Origin: Paramecium sonneborni
Lineage: Eukaryota > Ciliophora > Oligohymenophorea > Peniculida > Parameciidae
DNA: 64,000 nucleotides
Assembly: GCA_905182985.1 (NCBI GenBank)
Contig: CAJJDN010000060.1
Location: forward strand, 62,001 to 126,000
Direction of reading: 5' to 3'
Shown: piece by piece, positions 16,859-30,229 of the stretch
Layout: each line of letters opens with the position of its first letter
Position numbering within the stretch: the first letter of the stretch is position 1
Position numbers and translations under genes: made by a program
The notes under the pieces: model-generated
Told to the model about the DNA's origin: nothing
The model's input: the letters and a program-made list of their open reading frames with translations, nothing else
Database searches by the model: none

Positions 16859-18679
16859 ATGGCCTTATTAAAGGACGATACAGTATTCACACATGTAATA
16901 GCAATAGATTTTGGGACAGGAGCATCAGGGTATAGATTAAATAAATTTAGATTTGGATTAGCTCCAAAAGTTTTAGATAAGGAAGGAAAACCAAGAATAG
17001 AGGTATTTAATCCTTGTGATGATTCAGATGATTAAAAAACTCCGACTGCAATATTGTTTGATAATAATGGATAGTTAATTGAATTTGGATCATAAGCACT
17101 ATAAAGATATGCAAGTTTATTAGATGATGGAGATACAGCTTATTTATTTTAAAATGTAGTTTAAGATATAAATTTATTAGTATAAAATGCATTTATATCA
17201 CATGCATACTAATGCAAGATCTCTTGATAATAGAGAATTACCATTAATGTTATTGATAAAAGAGACCCTCAAGTATATAAGCAATAAAGCAATATCAAAA
17301 TTGAAAGAACAAGTAGGAAAGGTAATATCAACAAAAATCAGATGGGTTTTGACAGTTCCAGCATTATGGAGTGAAGAACATAAATAATTTATGAGAAAAG
17401 CAGCAGTAGAAGCAGGAATTGTAGAAAGTCTCAATTCTCCAAATTTATTACTTTGTTTAGAACCAGAAGGAGCATCAATTTAATGTAGAGAAGATGCTGA
17501 ATAAACATTAAAAGAATAAATGGCCAAAAATTCAGTAGTTATGGTACTTGATTGTGGTGGTGGAACAGTTGATATTACTGTTCATAAATTATTATGTGAA
17601 TCTAATGAAAAATTCTTATGTAATGAATTAATCCCATCTTCAGGAGGATGTGAATGGGGATCAAAATATGTAGACTTATATTTTGAAGAATTTTTGAAGG
17701 AATTTTTAGGATAAAAATTATTTAGATCTTATTAATAAAATGCAATAGCTAGATTAGATATATTAAGAGATTTTGAAATTTTAAAAAGAAAGTTTAAAGG
17801 TAATAAGGATGAAAGATGTATGATTAAATTTTCTTATTTGGGTGAAGAATTAAATACAGCTAAATTATCATAATTAGTTAAAGAACATAACTAAAAACAT
17901 GCTACAGAATATTAAGTTAAATTAAAAGGTCTTTCTAATGTAGAAATACCTTCAGCTTTGATGGCTTCATTTTTTTAGACTTTATTTGAAAATATAAAAA
18001 ATAAAGTAGGCCATTTATTACAATAAGTTGAACAAAAGAAAGAAAAAGTGAATTTTATCTTTATGGTAGGCGGATTTAGTGAATCTCCATTTTTGAAATC
18101 TGAAATTATTAAAAGATTTGAAAATAATGCTATACAAATTTTAGTTCCTAGACGTCCTTAAGTATCTGTAATAAGAGGAGCATGTCTATTTGGTTTGAGT
18201 CCAAGATCAATAACAAGTAGAATAGCCAAAAAGACTTATGGAATTAATACATTAACAACTTTTGATGCAGAAAAACATCCTATTAAAAAAAAAGTTATTA
18301 TTGAAGGAGAGGAGTTTAGTGAAGATGTATTTGATGCTTTTGTAAGAAAAGGAGATGCTGTTGGGTATTATTAAGATATAATTTTTTTAGTTGTGATGAA
18401 GTACATACAAAAATATATTGTCCAGTTAGATCAAGATAAACTATCATGAGAATAATTTTTTATGTGACTGAGAAAAGAGAAGTGGAATTCGTTGATGAAT
18501 AAGGCGTATAATAATTAGGGGAATTATGTATTGATATTGGAAAACCTCTATAATCTGTTGAAGATAAAACTGTTAAAGTTACACTCCTTTTTGGTAATAC
18601 ATGTATTTATGCTACTGCTACCAATAAGGATGGAACTGAAATTAAAAATTGTGAATTCAAATTCGAATGTGGGTAATGA
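16859..18679 (+). CDS. HSPA12-type Hsp70-like ATPase
   Basis: 582 residues after introns of 21 nt (16930-16950), 25 nt (17156-17180) and 26 nt (18365-18390). The order of motifs fits the atypical Hsp70 subfamily HSPA12: IAIDFGTGASGFGLAPK (phosphate 1), KMHLYHMHTNARSLDNRELP, IRWVLTVPALWSEEHKQFMR, LDCGGGTVDITVHKL (phosphate 2), FIFMVGGFSESPFL (adenosine site) and RRPQVSVIRGACLFGL. The usual Hsp70 peptide-binding domain is missing; a short beta-rich C-terminus replaces it, as in HSPA12. The protein is cytosolic with no signal peptide. HSPA12 proteins have an actin-like ATPase fold and regulatory rather than general chaperone roles. The family call is strong, the biological role open. Confidence 0.88.
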
Positions 18680-18774
18680 TACATTGTAATTAATAAAATG
18701 AATATTATAATATTTTATTTTCATTTTCCAAACATAAAAAAATAATAAAAGTAGTTTTTTAAATTAAATCGTTA

Positions 18775-19471
18775 ATGGACACTACTCAATTAAAAACTAA
18801 AGTTCTTTTAGAATTTGCCAAAAAGAATAAATAATTGTTGGATGAATGGTCTGAAAAGACAGTCTAAGCATTTTTAGAATAAAGTAGAAAATTCACTGAA
18901 GAAATGTATTCAGGAAATCTTTCAATGGTTGATGATGGGTATAATGACACATAAGAGTAATTATAAATTCTAGAAAACTTATTTAAAAGTATTAATGGAA
19001 TTTAAAGTTAGATTTTACTAAAACTAAAGGCGATATCTAACATAAATTAAGAATTTCATATTCAATTGCCAGAAGATTGTATATGCAAAATTTATAAAAA
19101 AGAGTCTTTATAACATTAAGATAATAAGCTAAATTTTAAATTTATATTCGAAGAATGAAAATATTTGCATCTAATTATTCTAAGTAAAAATAAAAATAAA
19201 ATAGATTAGATTGAGAATTCCTCGATAAGTATTTACTAATTGGAGAAAACTAGCCCATAATTAAACTAGATAAGAGATTTTACATTAAGTTAATAGGAAA
19301 ACTGATAATGAAATAATGTAAATGTAAAAAGAATATGAATAATTGATTACATAATTAGAAAATGTTTTGGAGAAAAAATTAATTGAATTAAAAGTAGAAG
19401 AAGAATAACATAAGGAATTAGTATTAAGATATGATGGTATTGTTGAAAAACGAACAGCCATTAAACACTGA
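18775..19471 (+). CDS. Uncharacterised coiled-coil protein (exon structure unresolved)
   Basis: An open frame from the ATG at 18775 to a TGA at 19156 encodes a helical, charged protein starting with TTQLKTKVLLEFAKKNKQLL. Downstream, in another frame and after a probable intron near 19230, coiled-coil coding continues (NEIMQMQKEYEQLITQLENV, then ELVLRYDGIVEKR) to TGA at 19469. Similar composition and close spacing suggest one gene, but I could not find a clean intron that bridges the first TGA. It may be two small genes or a single gene with a frameshift. Confidence 0.45.
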
Positions 19472-19544
19472 TAATTATGTATATATTAAATATATTTACT
19501 TAATCAATTAAAATTGTTGTTTTCTAATAAAAATATGTATATCA

Positions 19545-20827
19545 TCACTATGATTTTTATTTATGATGGTGACACCATTCACACCAACATTACTTTGTCT
19601 ATTCTCTTAATTATTTTCTTCTATTATTTATTTCTTTTAGATGCTCTTTTTATAATATCTCTAACTCTTTTCTCGTTTATGGAGAAACTGATGGACTTCC
19701 TTACCAACCAAAAGATTTTAATAGATTTTTCTCACTATTTGAAGGAGAAATTGATAGTCGAGAGGATTCCTAAAGATAGTTTGTCCTAACTGATCCATCA
19801 GAACTTAATTATTATTCCTTTCTTTTCTTTCTCTTTAATTGTCTCTTCTTTCTTTACTTGTCTTTTTATTCATCTTCTTTCATTAAATACTATTCCAATT
19901 CTTCCAATTTACTTTAATAACCTTCTTTTAATTTATTACAGTTCTCTAATCTTTTACTAAAAATATCTCCTATTTATTAATAGAAAGTATATTTTATAAA
20001 TTATTTGCTTTAATGTTCTCTAAAAAGATATGTTAATTTATCTTTAATTAAAAGTCCTACACAAATTAACAATTCTTCTTAAGCATCTTCTTTTGTTGAA
20101 GCATGCTAATAAAATGGTTGTATTTATGCCTTATTCAACAATGCATTTAATAGAATTGCCTAAAATCAAAAAAAAATTTTACATCATATGGAATTATAAT
20201 TTCATTTTTTAAGTGATCATATTTTATAAAACAGATAATACTGCATGCACAATCAGGTTAGGGAATTTATAATTTAAAGTGCTTAAAAGCCGCCTAAATA
20301 TTTTCTTTACAAGATGGACAGAATTTTTTGGTTTTCAAATAATTCTAAATCCAATTAATTTGTGATTACTTATAAATGATAATCAAATTCTTTTTCTTAG
20401 ATAATACAATTTTCATTTTCTTCCACAATTTCATTGCATATATAATGAACATGTTCTTAGATGTTTATTTCTGGGATTTACTTCAAAGAATGTAATTAGC
20501 ATCTTTTCTTATTGTTTAATGGAGCAGACTTTTTAAAAATGCTTGATATTATAGATTGAGTTTATTCTCCATAACTTTATAGTTTAGCAAGTATTTTAGA
20601 AATCTTTTGAGAATTAATCAGGTCATCATTAAGTGATATTTCAGAGTTTATATTAATATACTTGTCTTTTCGATTGAATGTAATATAATCTTTTAAGGCT
20701 GATATACATCCAGAACAATCTAGATTGATTTATTCAATGAATTCGGATTTTGATATGCGTAGGCATTCTTTAACTTCTGATTTTGATAATTTTAAGGATT
20801 CCTTATGTTAATAAATTTAAATACCAT
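19545..20827 (-). CDS. GGNBP2-like (gametogenetin-binding protein 2 / ZNF403) protein
   Basis: 403 residues after introns of 23, 25 and 23 nt are removed. The order of conserved blocks follows animal GGNBP2: a VKECLRISKSEFIEQINLDC-SGC block, NNKKRCQLHSL, then KTKKFCPSCKENIQAAFK followed by further cysteines, a helical AQEELLICVGLLIKDKLTYL block, and a strongly basic KRKKRKEQQ stretch. The C-terminus has REQTKQCWCEWCHHHK, a possible second metal site. The first intron falls directly after the start ATG, which makes the exact start less certain. Function in ciliates is unknown; animal GGNBP2 is linked to germ cells and development. It is divergent from exportin-2, with 44 bases between the starts. 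Confidence 0.7.
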
Positions 20828-20871
20828 GCCTTTATGTAATAGAAGACAAAAAATATTTTAATTTAAAATTT

Positions 20872-23800
20872 ATGATTGTGACTTCGAATATAGTGAATGA
20901 CTTGAACACAGCATTTTAACTTATCAATATGGGTACAAATGAGAAAATCAGATAAGGGGAGCTATTGTTACAACAAATAAGAGGTGATATATAATATCCT
21001 AAAGTGTTATTTGATTATTTTTAAGCTTATGAAATTAGTCTAGGTCTTCGAGCTGCAATTGAATTAAAATTGTGGTTTAAAGAATATCGTAATTTTGATG
21101 ACTACTAAGCATAATATGTTCAAAATGTAGTCTAAACAATCAAGTAACACATAATAAGAGCTTACATAATGTCTGAAGCACCTTTGATTCATTAATTAAA
21201 AGATGCAATTGTTTATGTTGCATAAAGAGACTTTCCAACTTAATGGCCTTCTCTAATGGCAGATTTAAATCAATCCTTAACCCATCCAGATTATGTATAC
21301 AAAACTGTGAAGTTAATATACAAATTGACTGAAAAATATGTTTATCAATCAAGGAGTGATCCATTATATGAAGAAATCATTATAACATGCGATACAATCC
21401 ATAACAATTTGTTATTGTTAGCTAAATCATTGATATAATAAATAGAAACCCTTCAAAATCTGAAATTATCATATGAAATTCTGAAGGCATTACTAAAAGT
21501 TTTTTACAATTTAAATTTTTAAGTAATTAAATTAGTAATTTATATAATTTAGGACTTACATCCTAATTTTGAAGATAACCTATAATCTTGGATGGAATTT
21601 ATGAAGGTTGTTCTTCGACTTTAGCCAGTTTAAGGTGTTGAATAATATTTGTTTAAATGTAAAGGTGAAGCACTTAGATGTGTTCTATTATATGCGATGA
21701 AATATCGTGATGATTTTGGTGATTTGATTCAAGTATTCTCTAGTGAAATCTGGAATGTTTGTACTTAAACTAGTTCTGGAAGAGATAGTGATAAAGTAAA
21801 TATATAAATAATTATTAATTTCAGATTGTATTATGTGCTTTGAGATATTTCAAGACTTTAATTGCTTGGTAAGATATGAAAGCCTTTTTTGAATAAAATA
21901 TAAAAGTCTTAATAGAGAGTCTTATTATCAGGAATTTATCCTTATCAAGTAATATAAATGTAATATTATTAAATAGAGGATGAAATTGGAATGTTTTAAG
22001 ATGAACCATAAGAATTTATAGAGAAATTTTTTGAATAAAGTGATTTAGAATCTAGAAGGGCTTAAGCTGTTGAACTATTCAAGACAGTTACTAAACATTT
22101 CAATTAGTAGGTCAATCAAATTATTTAAGAATATCTGTATATATTAATATATATATATTTTAGATAAGCTTATATTTAATCAGGAATGAATGGAGTTGAT
22201 AATGAAATCATTCTTATTAATTTAATTATTGAAGCTAGTACCAGTTCATTTACATCAAAAGATGGAACAATTGATATCATTTTATCATAAGAAAATGTTC
22301 TTGGATTTTATACTCATTGTTTAAAACCAAAATTAGGATAAATATTTGAATTACAATAATAGAATTAATCAGTTGAATCCAAATTCACTCCTATTTAATT
22401 AGCATTCTATTGCAGATATTTATTTTATTTCAGAAATGTTATTGATAAAGTTGAATTGCCAACACTTGCTACATTAGTATCTAAATTACAATTAAGTAAG
22501 AAAACTACATTATCTAATATCGCTTGTTATACAGCTTATTCTTTAATCAATGTTAGATAGGATGTCAAAAATTATGCTAATCATTAATTATACTTTGAAA
22601 ATGTTAATATTTCTTAGTATTTATAATTAATTTTAACAGACTGTTATAATAATATTAAATAATAATAAAAATTAGAGACTTACAGTTTGAAACTTACTAA
22701 TTCATTGATTAATCTATTAAAGTAAGAAATTTTTAATGCTATTCCTGCTTTATGTAATTTGTTACAAGATTTATTAAAGAACATTAAATTAGAATATGAA
22801 TTTTAAAATGTTCATTTAGTTTTTGAGATAATTGCAAGTGTCATTGATGTATGCATAATTGCAAAAAATTCTGAAGCTGCCAATTAATTATAATAGAGTA
22901 TTTTAAATTAACTTGATGAATTATTAAGAGAAAATAAAGGTGATGTTACTAATTTTGTTTTACAAATTTATTCTCTCTTTTTATAAGTTTAAACAAATGC
23001 CACTTCATACTATTAAAATCTATTATAGAATTTTCTTGAAATATAAAATTGGAATGAATCAAATTCATCTTTATTTTAAGCTTATATTATTTTCTTTTAA
23101 TTTGGATTCTAAGGAACCAATTTACCTATACCATAGTTATAGGCAATACTTAAAGCAATAGTCTCACATAGCACTCCATCATATACAGAATTATCTAAAT
23201 TTTTAATTAAATCAAATTAATAATGGACAAACATAGTTTTATCTATTATTTTTGAATAATACTAAATATAATAATAATCTTAACCATAGATCTCTTCAAA
23301 ATCAAAGGCAACACATTTGAGTTAAAGATTAATCAATAAAGAAGTGTTTCTTTTATTAGCTCATGTCTTTACAACTTATGGAGTGGAAGTTTTAGTTACT
23401 GAATGTTCTAAGATATCATCTTAATTATTAGAAAGCTTTTTAATTAATGAATTAGGAATTATTAAATCTATTTCCTAAAGAAATGAAAGAAAATTAATTT
23501 TTACTATGTTATCAACCATACTATTTATAGGATCGTATATTATTCATATCAAATTTTAGATTGTTAAGTTAATAAACCTGGAATCTAGTTTTTTAGGCTA
23601 TGGTTGAAAATATTACACTCAAAAAAAGAAATCCATTAAAATTTATGGGTAGAGTCACTGATAGAGAGGTAACCTCAAGTTCTGGATTCTAACCATTAAA
23701 ACCTGTTATTACTAGAAATGTATCCTTTTTTTAATTAAATTAAGGCTACTGATAAAACATTTAATGATGAAGATAAATTTTTTAGTGCCCAATTCAAAAC

Positions 23801-23900
23801 TTATTATAGTAATCCTATTGTATAATAGTAATTACCTATTCAATAATTATTAAACCAATAACAATAAGAGTTATTAAGTAATTTAATACAATCTGTTTGA
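20872..23900 (+). CDS. CSE1: Exportin-2 (CSE1/CAS), importin-alpha re-exporter
   Basis: 954 residues after six introns (30, 29, 28, 27, 25 and 25 nt), close to the usual ~970. It is a HEAT-repeat karyopherin. Key stretches are LRAAIELKLWFKEYRNF (importin-beta N-terminal region), DAIVYVAQRDFPTQWPSLMA (the exportin-2 REDFPQKWP block), HPNFEDNLQSWMEFMKVVL, FKCKGEALRCVLLYAMKY and DEPQEFIEKFFEQSDLESRR. CSE1 binds RanGTP and importin-alpha in the nucleus and returns importin-alpha to the cytoplasm. The C-terminal part (after ~residue 600) is more diverged and Gln-rich. I chose the ATG at 20872 because it restores the N-terminal helix; a later ATG at 20931 would shorten it. Confidence 0.9.
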
Positions 23901-24557
23901 GTATGATATCAATCAAATTTATAATTTATTTCATTTCGAAACCTTATTTTTTAAAATAAACTCATTTCTTGAATATATTTTTCAATTTTATTTGTTTTTA
24001 ATTCTTATTATTCAAAATAAACCTTATTATTTATATTGATATTTCCTATTCTATTCATCTATTTAATTAAATAAAAAATTTTACCGTAAAGCACCACCAA
24101 TTCGTGTACAAAAGAACCTGTTAAAGAAAATAAGTAATAAATTGAAATCTATATTTAATTTGTATATAATTTTCACTCAAAAATACAATCCCAAAGCTAA
24201 AAAACTAAATAGTGTCCCAGAGGATAAAAATAATGAAGCAAATAAGCCAACTGATAATTCTTTGGTTAATGATCTTTATTATTTATTCTATGTAATTTGG
24301 TAGCTAATATGTTTAATGTTATAATTACATAACAAAATATGATAGGAAACAGAATCCAATAAATGTTAATACAATTGCTAAGTTACTGTAATGTTTTGTA
24401 TCTATTGGTGGTTAATAAGCCTAATATCCCATTTTTATTAAAAATAAATATAATTATATTTACAGAAATAATCATGTCTAATTTTTATCAGGAATTAATA
24501 AAATCCCCAATTTTTTTATTTCCCAATATTATTATCAAATCCTGAATTTATTTAGTC
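23901..24557. other. Unresolved coding-like stretch between CSE1 and the GTPase gene
   Basis: Both strands can be read as protein here. On the plus strand, 24080-24290 gives a basic then acidic, hydrophilic segment (KAPPIRVQKNLLKKISNK, then LNSVPEDKNNEANKPTDNS), but no start codon is in frame. On the minus strand, 24470-24050 gives a membrane-protein-like reading with a 38-nt intron and the ending RIGGALRQNFLFNQIDEQ. I cannot decide between them. There is probably one small gene. Confidence 0.35.
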
Positions 24558-27500
24558 ATGAATTCTCAGCTCTTTTATTTCGAGACAGCATTTACAATTC
24601 AAAAAGATCTTACTGAAGAGTATAGCGAAGATAAGATTTTAATTAAATCCACAATAAAATAACTATTAAATTAATTAAAGTCTGATTAAGACAAAACCCT
24701 CAATATACTTGGGCTTTATGGGTATAAAGACAAAATGATTGATTATGTGACTAAAAGATACAATGTGAATATTTAATTAGATGTTGAATTATCAAATGCT
24801 ACACAAGCCTGTATTGGGATGATAAATTTGGATAGTTTATTATTGTTTTGCTATGTTATTCCTGAAAATAAAAAGGTTGATTAAGTAGTGGAATAAATAG
24901 AGATAACTTTATTTAGGTAAAAATTTAAATTTAAATAGAATTTTAGTTGATGTTTGTTAGAATATAATTATATTGCCAAGTGAGCAAATATTACAAAAAT
25001 GGATTCCAATAAAAGATAATTAAATTTAAAGAAACAAGATGTAGAATTATTAATCAGAAGAGATAGATTCAAATAGTTGTAGATGTGTAGAAGTTTAGTA
25101 GAAACTTGGAATAAAGGAAATTTAAAATTATAACTAATATTATAAGAATTCATTAGATTCGATAGTTTTTTATAATTTGAAATAAGAAGAGTACAGTAAA
25201 CTAGTTGAATCTTATTATTAAGATTAAGTGAAAAATATAATGTTATATGGAAGATTTAATGAGGAATTAGAATTTCCAAATCCAGTTTTAGAGAGAAATT
25301 ATGTTTAAAAGATTAATAAAGAGGTTGTTTTTTCAATGACACATTACTTCACATATTTTAAGGATAGCGTAGAGAATGGATTATATAAATAATTATAATT
25401 GAAATTTTCACCTTAGGAGTTTAATTTTTTGAAATTAGCAAAGTTCTTTTTGAATCATGCTTTTAGAAAGTTAAAATCTTTCAAAGATAATACTGAAGTA
25501 TTGAAAGGACCAGAATTGATTAAAGAGGTTAAGACATCTAATATATTATTAAAATCTCAAGAATTATTGGCAAAGTTGATAAGGATTGTGATAAAATATA
25601 TTAATAGAGAATTTTCAAAGATGTAAGACTTTGTAAATAGAAAGATAAAACATATAATGGAGAAGATTGAAATAGAGAATGGAGTAGGATAAGAATTCAT
25701 TGTAGAGTTGAAATTGTAGAGATTTAAGATTTTTAGGAATATGGACAATTCATTAAAAAATATAGAATTTTTGAATAAAGATTTAAATATATCAAAGGAG
25801 AAAGAGACGAAGTTTTAATAATAAAATTACCATAGTTATTAGTTAGTTGATTTTTTTCCATTATATAATTAAAATGAAAGTAAGTAGAGTAATTATTTGT
25901 TGATAATGAAATGTGTAATGGTAGAATAAAAGAATATTTGTTATCATGTGTATCTATTATAGGAGAATAGGAAACCAGTTTTGATTGTGATTTATACAGA
26001 CTTAAATAATCCTTATTTTTATTACACAGTAGAATAATAGACATTATTTTAATTTAATTTGCCAAAAAGAATAGTGATTTCAACAGTTAATAAAGATAAG
26101 GAATGTATAGATACTGAAAGAGTAATAGATTTTGAGGATACAATCTATATTATATAGTATAGTTATTCTGAGGAATATGAATGTTTTTTATTATTGTCAG
26201 ATGATAAGAAAATATATAAATGGTCATCAAATGATTAAGAATTTAATTAGTAACTTTAGAGTTATTAAGATGAGGAAGGGTTTGTTTTTGAAAAAGAATT
26301 TGATTCAGACTATTAAAATTTAATGGTATGTGGATCAGGGAAGTTTTATTTATTGTTTAAATTGTAATTAGTAGATATATATGATTTTAATAATACAAAA
26401 ATTTAATCGATAAAATTTAGATCAATATATTAAATAGATTAGATATACATATTTAGTGATTAATATGATAGTTTTATATTTCTGGCTAAGAGTTAAGATG
26501 AGTAGGAATTGTATTAATTGGAAAACTTTAATAAGAAGAGTAAATTGACAGGTAATTAGAATTATGAGATACAATCTTCTAATTATATTTTGGATTTAAT
26601 AAAATAATCATTTATAGTTTATGGTAGAAATGCAAGTTAATTGGGACTTGTGTAAGATTTAAGTAGATTTTATTGTTCTAAAGAATGTGGTGATAAAATT
26701 TAAGATTGCTTTTATAAGATATAATTATAAAAATATTCAGAATTATGTATTTAGGAAGTATTTTAGATAGTAAATGTGAATTCTAGAACATTATTGAATG
26801 TATTATCATCAAGAGTGCCAATATAACTGTGTACATTTGAATGTAAAAGATTGATAGTATTGAGTGATGGATTAAATAAGTTAAATTAGAGTTTTGATTG
26901 TATTTAAATTGATAGATAGTTGAAACAGATATCTTTTGGAATAATAGAAGAATAATTAAGTGAATATAAGAAACCAATATATGTAGTAAGTATTTTAGGA
27001 AAGTAATCAGGTGGCAAGAGTTATTTATTAAATTAAATATTTGGTATTAGATTTGGAGTATCATCAGCAAGATGTACAGATGGAATTTGGTGTAGTTAAA
27101 TTTAATTATAAGGTCATTAATTTATAATCTTAGATTGTGAAGGTTTGTTTGGATAAAGAAGGAAAAACATTGAAGAAATTACACTTCTATCATATCTTAC
27201 AGCAATTAGTGATTTGACAATTATCAATCAATGTTCTTCCTATGATAGACATTTGAATGAGTTATTTGATAATTTATTAGAAGCTAATACTAGATTAAAA
27301 GGTAATCAATTATTTTAAAGTAAATTAATGATTTTAGTAAGAGATATATATCAGGCTAGTTCATTAAATGCTTAATAAGAATTAGATGGATAATTAGATT
27401 CTATAATTAATTCATCTAATAATGAATTATTTAAATAATTATTAAAAAATGGAGTAAGTGCTTAACTTATGAGTTATTTTGAATTAGAATAATTTGATAA

Positions 27501-30126
27501 AGATGTTATTTAAATTAGAGAGTAAATTCTAGAAAATGCAAAAAATACATAAAGATGGTAAGATGCCTAATCATTATTTACTTCTATGAAAATTACCTTG
27601 TTATAATTATCAGTTAAAGATACTAGGAATGTTTAAGATTATGAATTAAATTATTAAATACATAAATTAAAAGAATAATCAAACATCTATTGGTTAGAAT
27701 TACCATTGTGGATTATTAAAAAAGAAGATCCTATTAATATATCATAATAAATTGTATTAACATCATCAATGGAAGAAAATTTTAATTTGTTATTGTAATA
27801 AGCATTAAATATTGTGAAAATACATTTTGAATAAGATACGTGCTTTATGTAAAAGTTTACAAAAGTAGATAAATTAATTTAATAATTTACATTTAAAAGA
27901 ATTAGTTACATTTTGAGTATAATATAAAAAGAAATAGAATAAAAATTAGTATAAATCTATGATTTAGATAAAGATATGAAGTAAAATATATTACTAGATT
28001 GTGAGAATGAATTAAAATTACATCTGCATAATTATAAATTATGTGGATAAACATGTAGTAAATGTTATGCCTTGTGTACTTAATATAATGGACATTTGAG
28101 TAAAAATGGAACAAAAATAGAGAAACTAAGAGGTATTATTTAGAAGAAGAAATCTAAAATCTAAATGATATAAAAGTAATTAGATTTAGAAGAAGAGGCA
28201 GATTTAAATTAATTTTTGGCTGTGGAAAGAAATTTATTGTAAGAATTACAAGTAAGCCAGTCAAAAATAAAGGGAGATCGCACAATGGTTTAAAGGGCAA
28301 TAGCATTGAAGGAAATACAATAATAAATATATCATGTTGAAGGAAGAATAAAAAAGGTTAATAATATGATAGAGTTGTAAGAGGGTTTGAATAAAGAATA
28401 AGAATAAATTTAGCATTTTAATAAATAACATAAATGTTGGAGTGAAACTCACTTATGCGAAGAAATAAATTGTGAATTGTTATAATCACATTCAAGTGAT
28501 CATTTAAAGAAAGGTGAGAATATAAATTAATGTGATAAAGAATGTTTATTATGTTGTAATTAATGTATATTAAGGATTGGACATTAAAACAATTCATTGC
28601 ATTATTGCAAAAGTAAACATATTTGTTAAGAGACTTGTTAATATTGTGCAGAATAATGTACTTAAGATCCTTTTGTAGAGCATAAGCACATGTGTAATTT
28701 GAGATATTGTAATAAATCATGTTCTTTGGGATGTTAAAGATAATGTTCTGAATAGCATTCTCATGAATTAGAGAATGAGCATTTTTGTAATTGTCATCAT
28801 TAATGTGATAAATTATGTAATTTGCCAGGAATATGTACAGTTGATGGATATGTGAAACGTGTAAAAATGTGGAAATCAAATGCAGGATCTTTATATGGAT
28901 AGACAATATATGAGTAAGTAAGGAGGAAGGAAAAATGTTTTAAATTAATACCAATAGGAGAGAATAGTCATGATTTAGGACATGCTTGTTCAAATCGTAA
29001 ACATTTATGTGATTAATAATGTCCAGGATGCAAAGCGTATTGTTATTTAGAATCTGGACATACAAACCTACATCATACGATATATCATAATATCATAGAG
29101 CCTTAATAATCATGTTTTAAATTAGATTAAAAAGATGAGGATATATAATTTTGTAGACCTGAAACTTGTGATGAATATTGTATTCGTTTAGGTAGAGGAC
29201 ATCATCATGCTGTTGAATGTGTTGATGAGTTTCTCTGTTATCAATAATAATTAAATAGATCTTCAAAATATTTGAAAGCATTACATATGTAAGATAATAT
29301 TGATAATGTATTATGTAAATAATTTTGGGAGATTTTCGGTTGGGAATAACCAGTTAGAGGTAGTAAAAGAGTTGAAATATCAAAGTGTAACGTTAAATGT
29401 TAGAGTTGTAATAAATATTGTAATTATTTGGCATGGCATGATAAAGGAATGAATTCTATTAATCACAAGTTTGAATGTTTTAATACTCATTACATAAAAT
29501 CTATTTAAATTGCCTTGATTGTTGATTAGACTGAGGAATAGAATATTTAAATAGCTTAAAAGATAATAAGTCATTTTATCAAAGATGGATTTGGTTTAGG
29601 TAAAATATAATTTGCTTTAATTTTATATCATGATCATCATCCTCATAAAGAAATATCATCTCCTACATTAATTTTAAGTGATTTTATTGATTCTGATATT
29701 TCGCTTTAAAAACTTAGAGATGTTAAACCTAAGAAAGCTACTGCTATATCAGATTATCCAAATGCTGTTCTTGATGGCTTGAATGAATAAACTAGATTAT
29801 CTTGGTCTAATAAAAATTCTTAGAAGTTTGTAATTTTATTAACTCAAGCTCCTCCTCATGGTTATTCTAAATATCATAGTTTTGATGATAATTATCCTAA
29901 AGGATGTCCATGTCATCTTAAAGAAATAGATGTACTTAAAAATTATAGAATAAAATAAATACATTTGATTATTCCTGAATTAAGTTGCCATCTGAATCTT
30001 ATGATCAAAATATTCTAGAATTACCTTCCAAGTTTACATTCCATAAATTCAAATAAAAATATAGCAGATACAATCCTAAAATACATATTCAAATATCTTT
30101 AAATTCCATATTAAAGTAAATGCTGA
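24558..30126 (+). CDS. Giant VLIG-type GTPase with Cys/His-rich repeats and vWA-like C-terminus
   Basis: 1,848 residues with one 22-nt intron near residue 120. Residues 1-790 are a helical and beta-rich region I cannot assign. The G domain starts near residue 805: P-loop GKQSGGKS (26998-27021), then FGIRFGVSSARCTDGIW, switch II LDCEGLFGQRR and LMILVRDIY in the G4 position. This matches the very-large-inducible-GTPase/GBP type, with RD in place of NKxD. After a coiled coil (~1150-1290), Cys/His-rich repeats of the type CxxxCxxCxxxC run to about residue 1620, for example CQETCQYCAEQC and CDKECLLCCNQC. The end resembles a vWA domain (IALIVDQTEEQ, FVILLTQAPPHGY, CPCHLKEIDVL) with a degenerate metal site. 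Mammalian relatives are interferon-induced. Role here unknown. A single continuous frame supports it. Confidence 0.85.
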
Positions 30127-30229
30127 TTGATGATACCATTAAATTATATTCAATTTATTTTATATATTCTGATTATTAGAATTTGTTTATTTAATATCAA
30201 ATATAATAAATGCATTTAATAATAATTTA

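Noticed and set aside
19514..19789. Plus-strand hydrophobic peptide of about 90 residues.
   Set aside because: It is antisense to the C-terminal exon of the GGNBP2-like gene.
27902..28906. Minus-strand His/Ile-rich proteins opposite the GTPase gene.
   Set aside because: They are antisense of the Cys/His repeat region; the plus frame is continuous over 5.5 kb.
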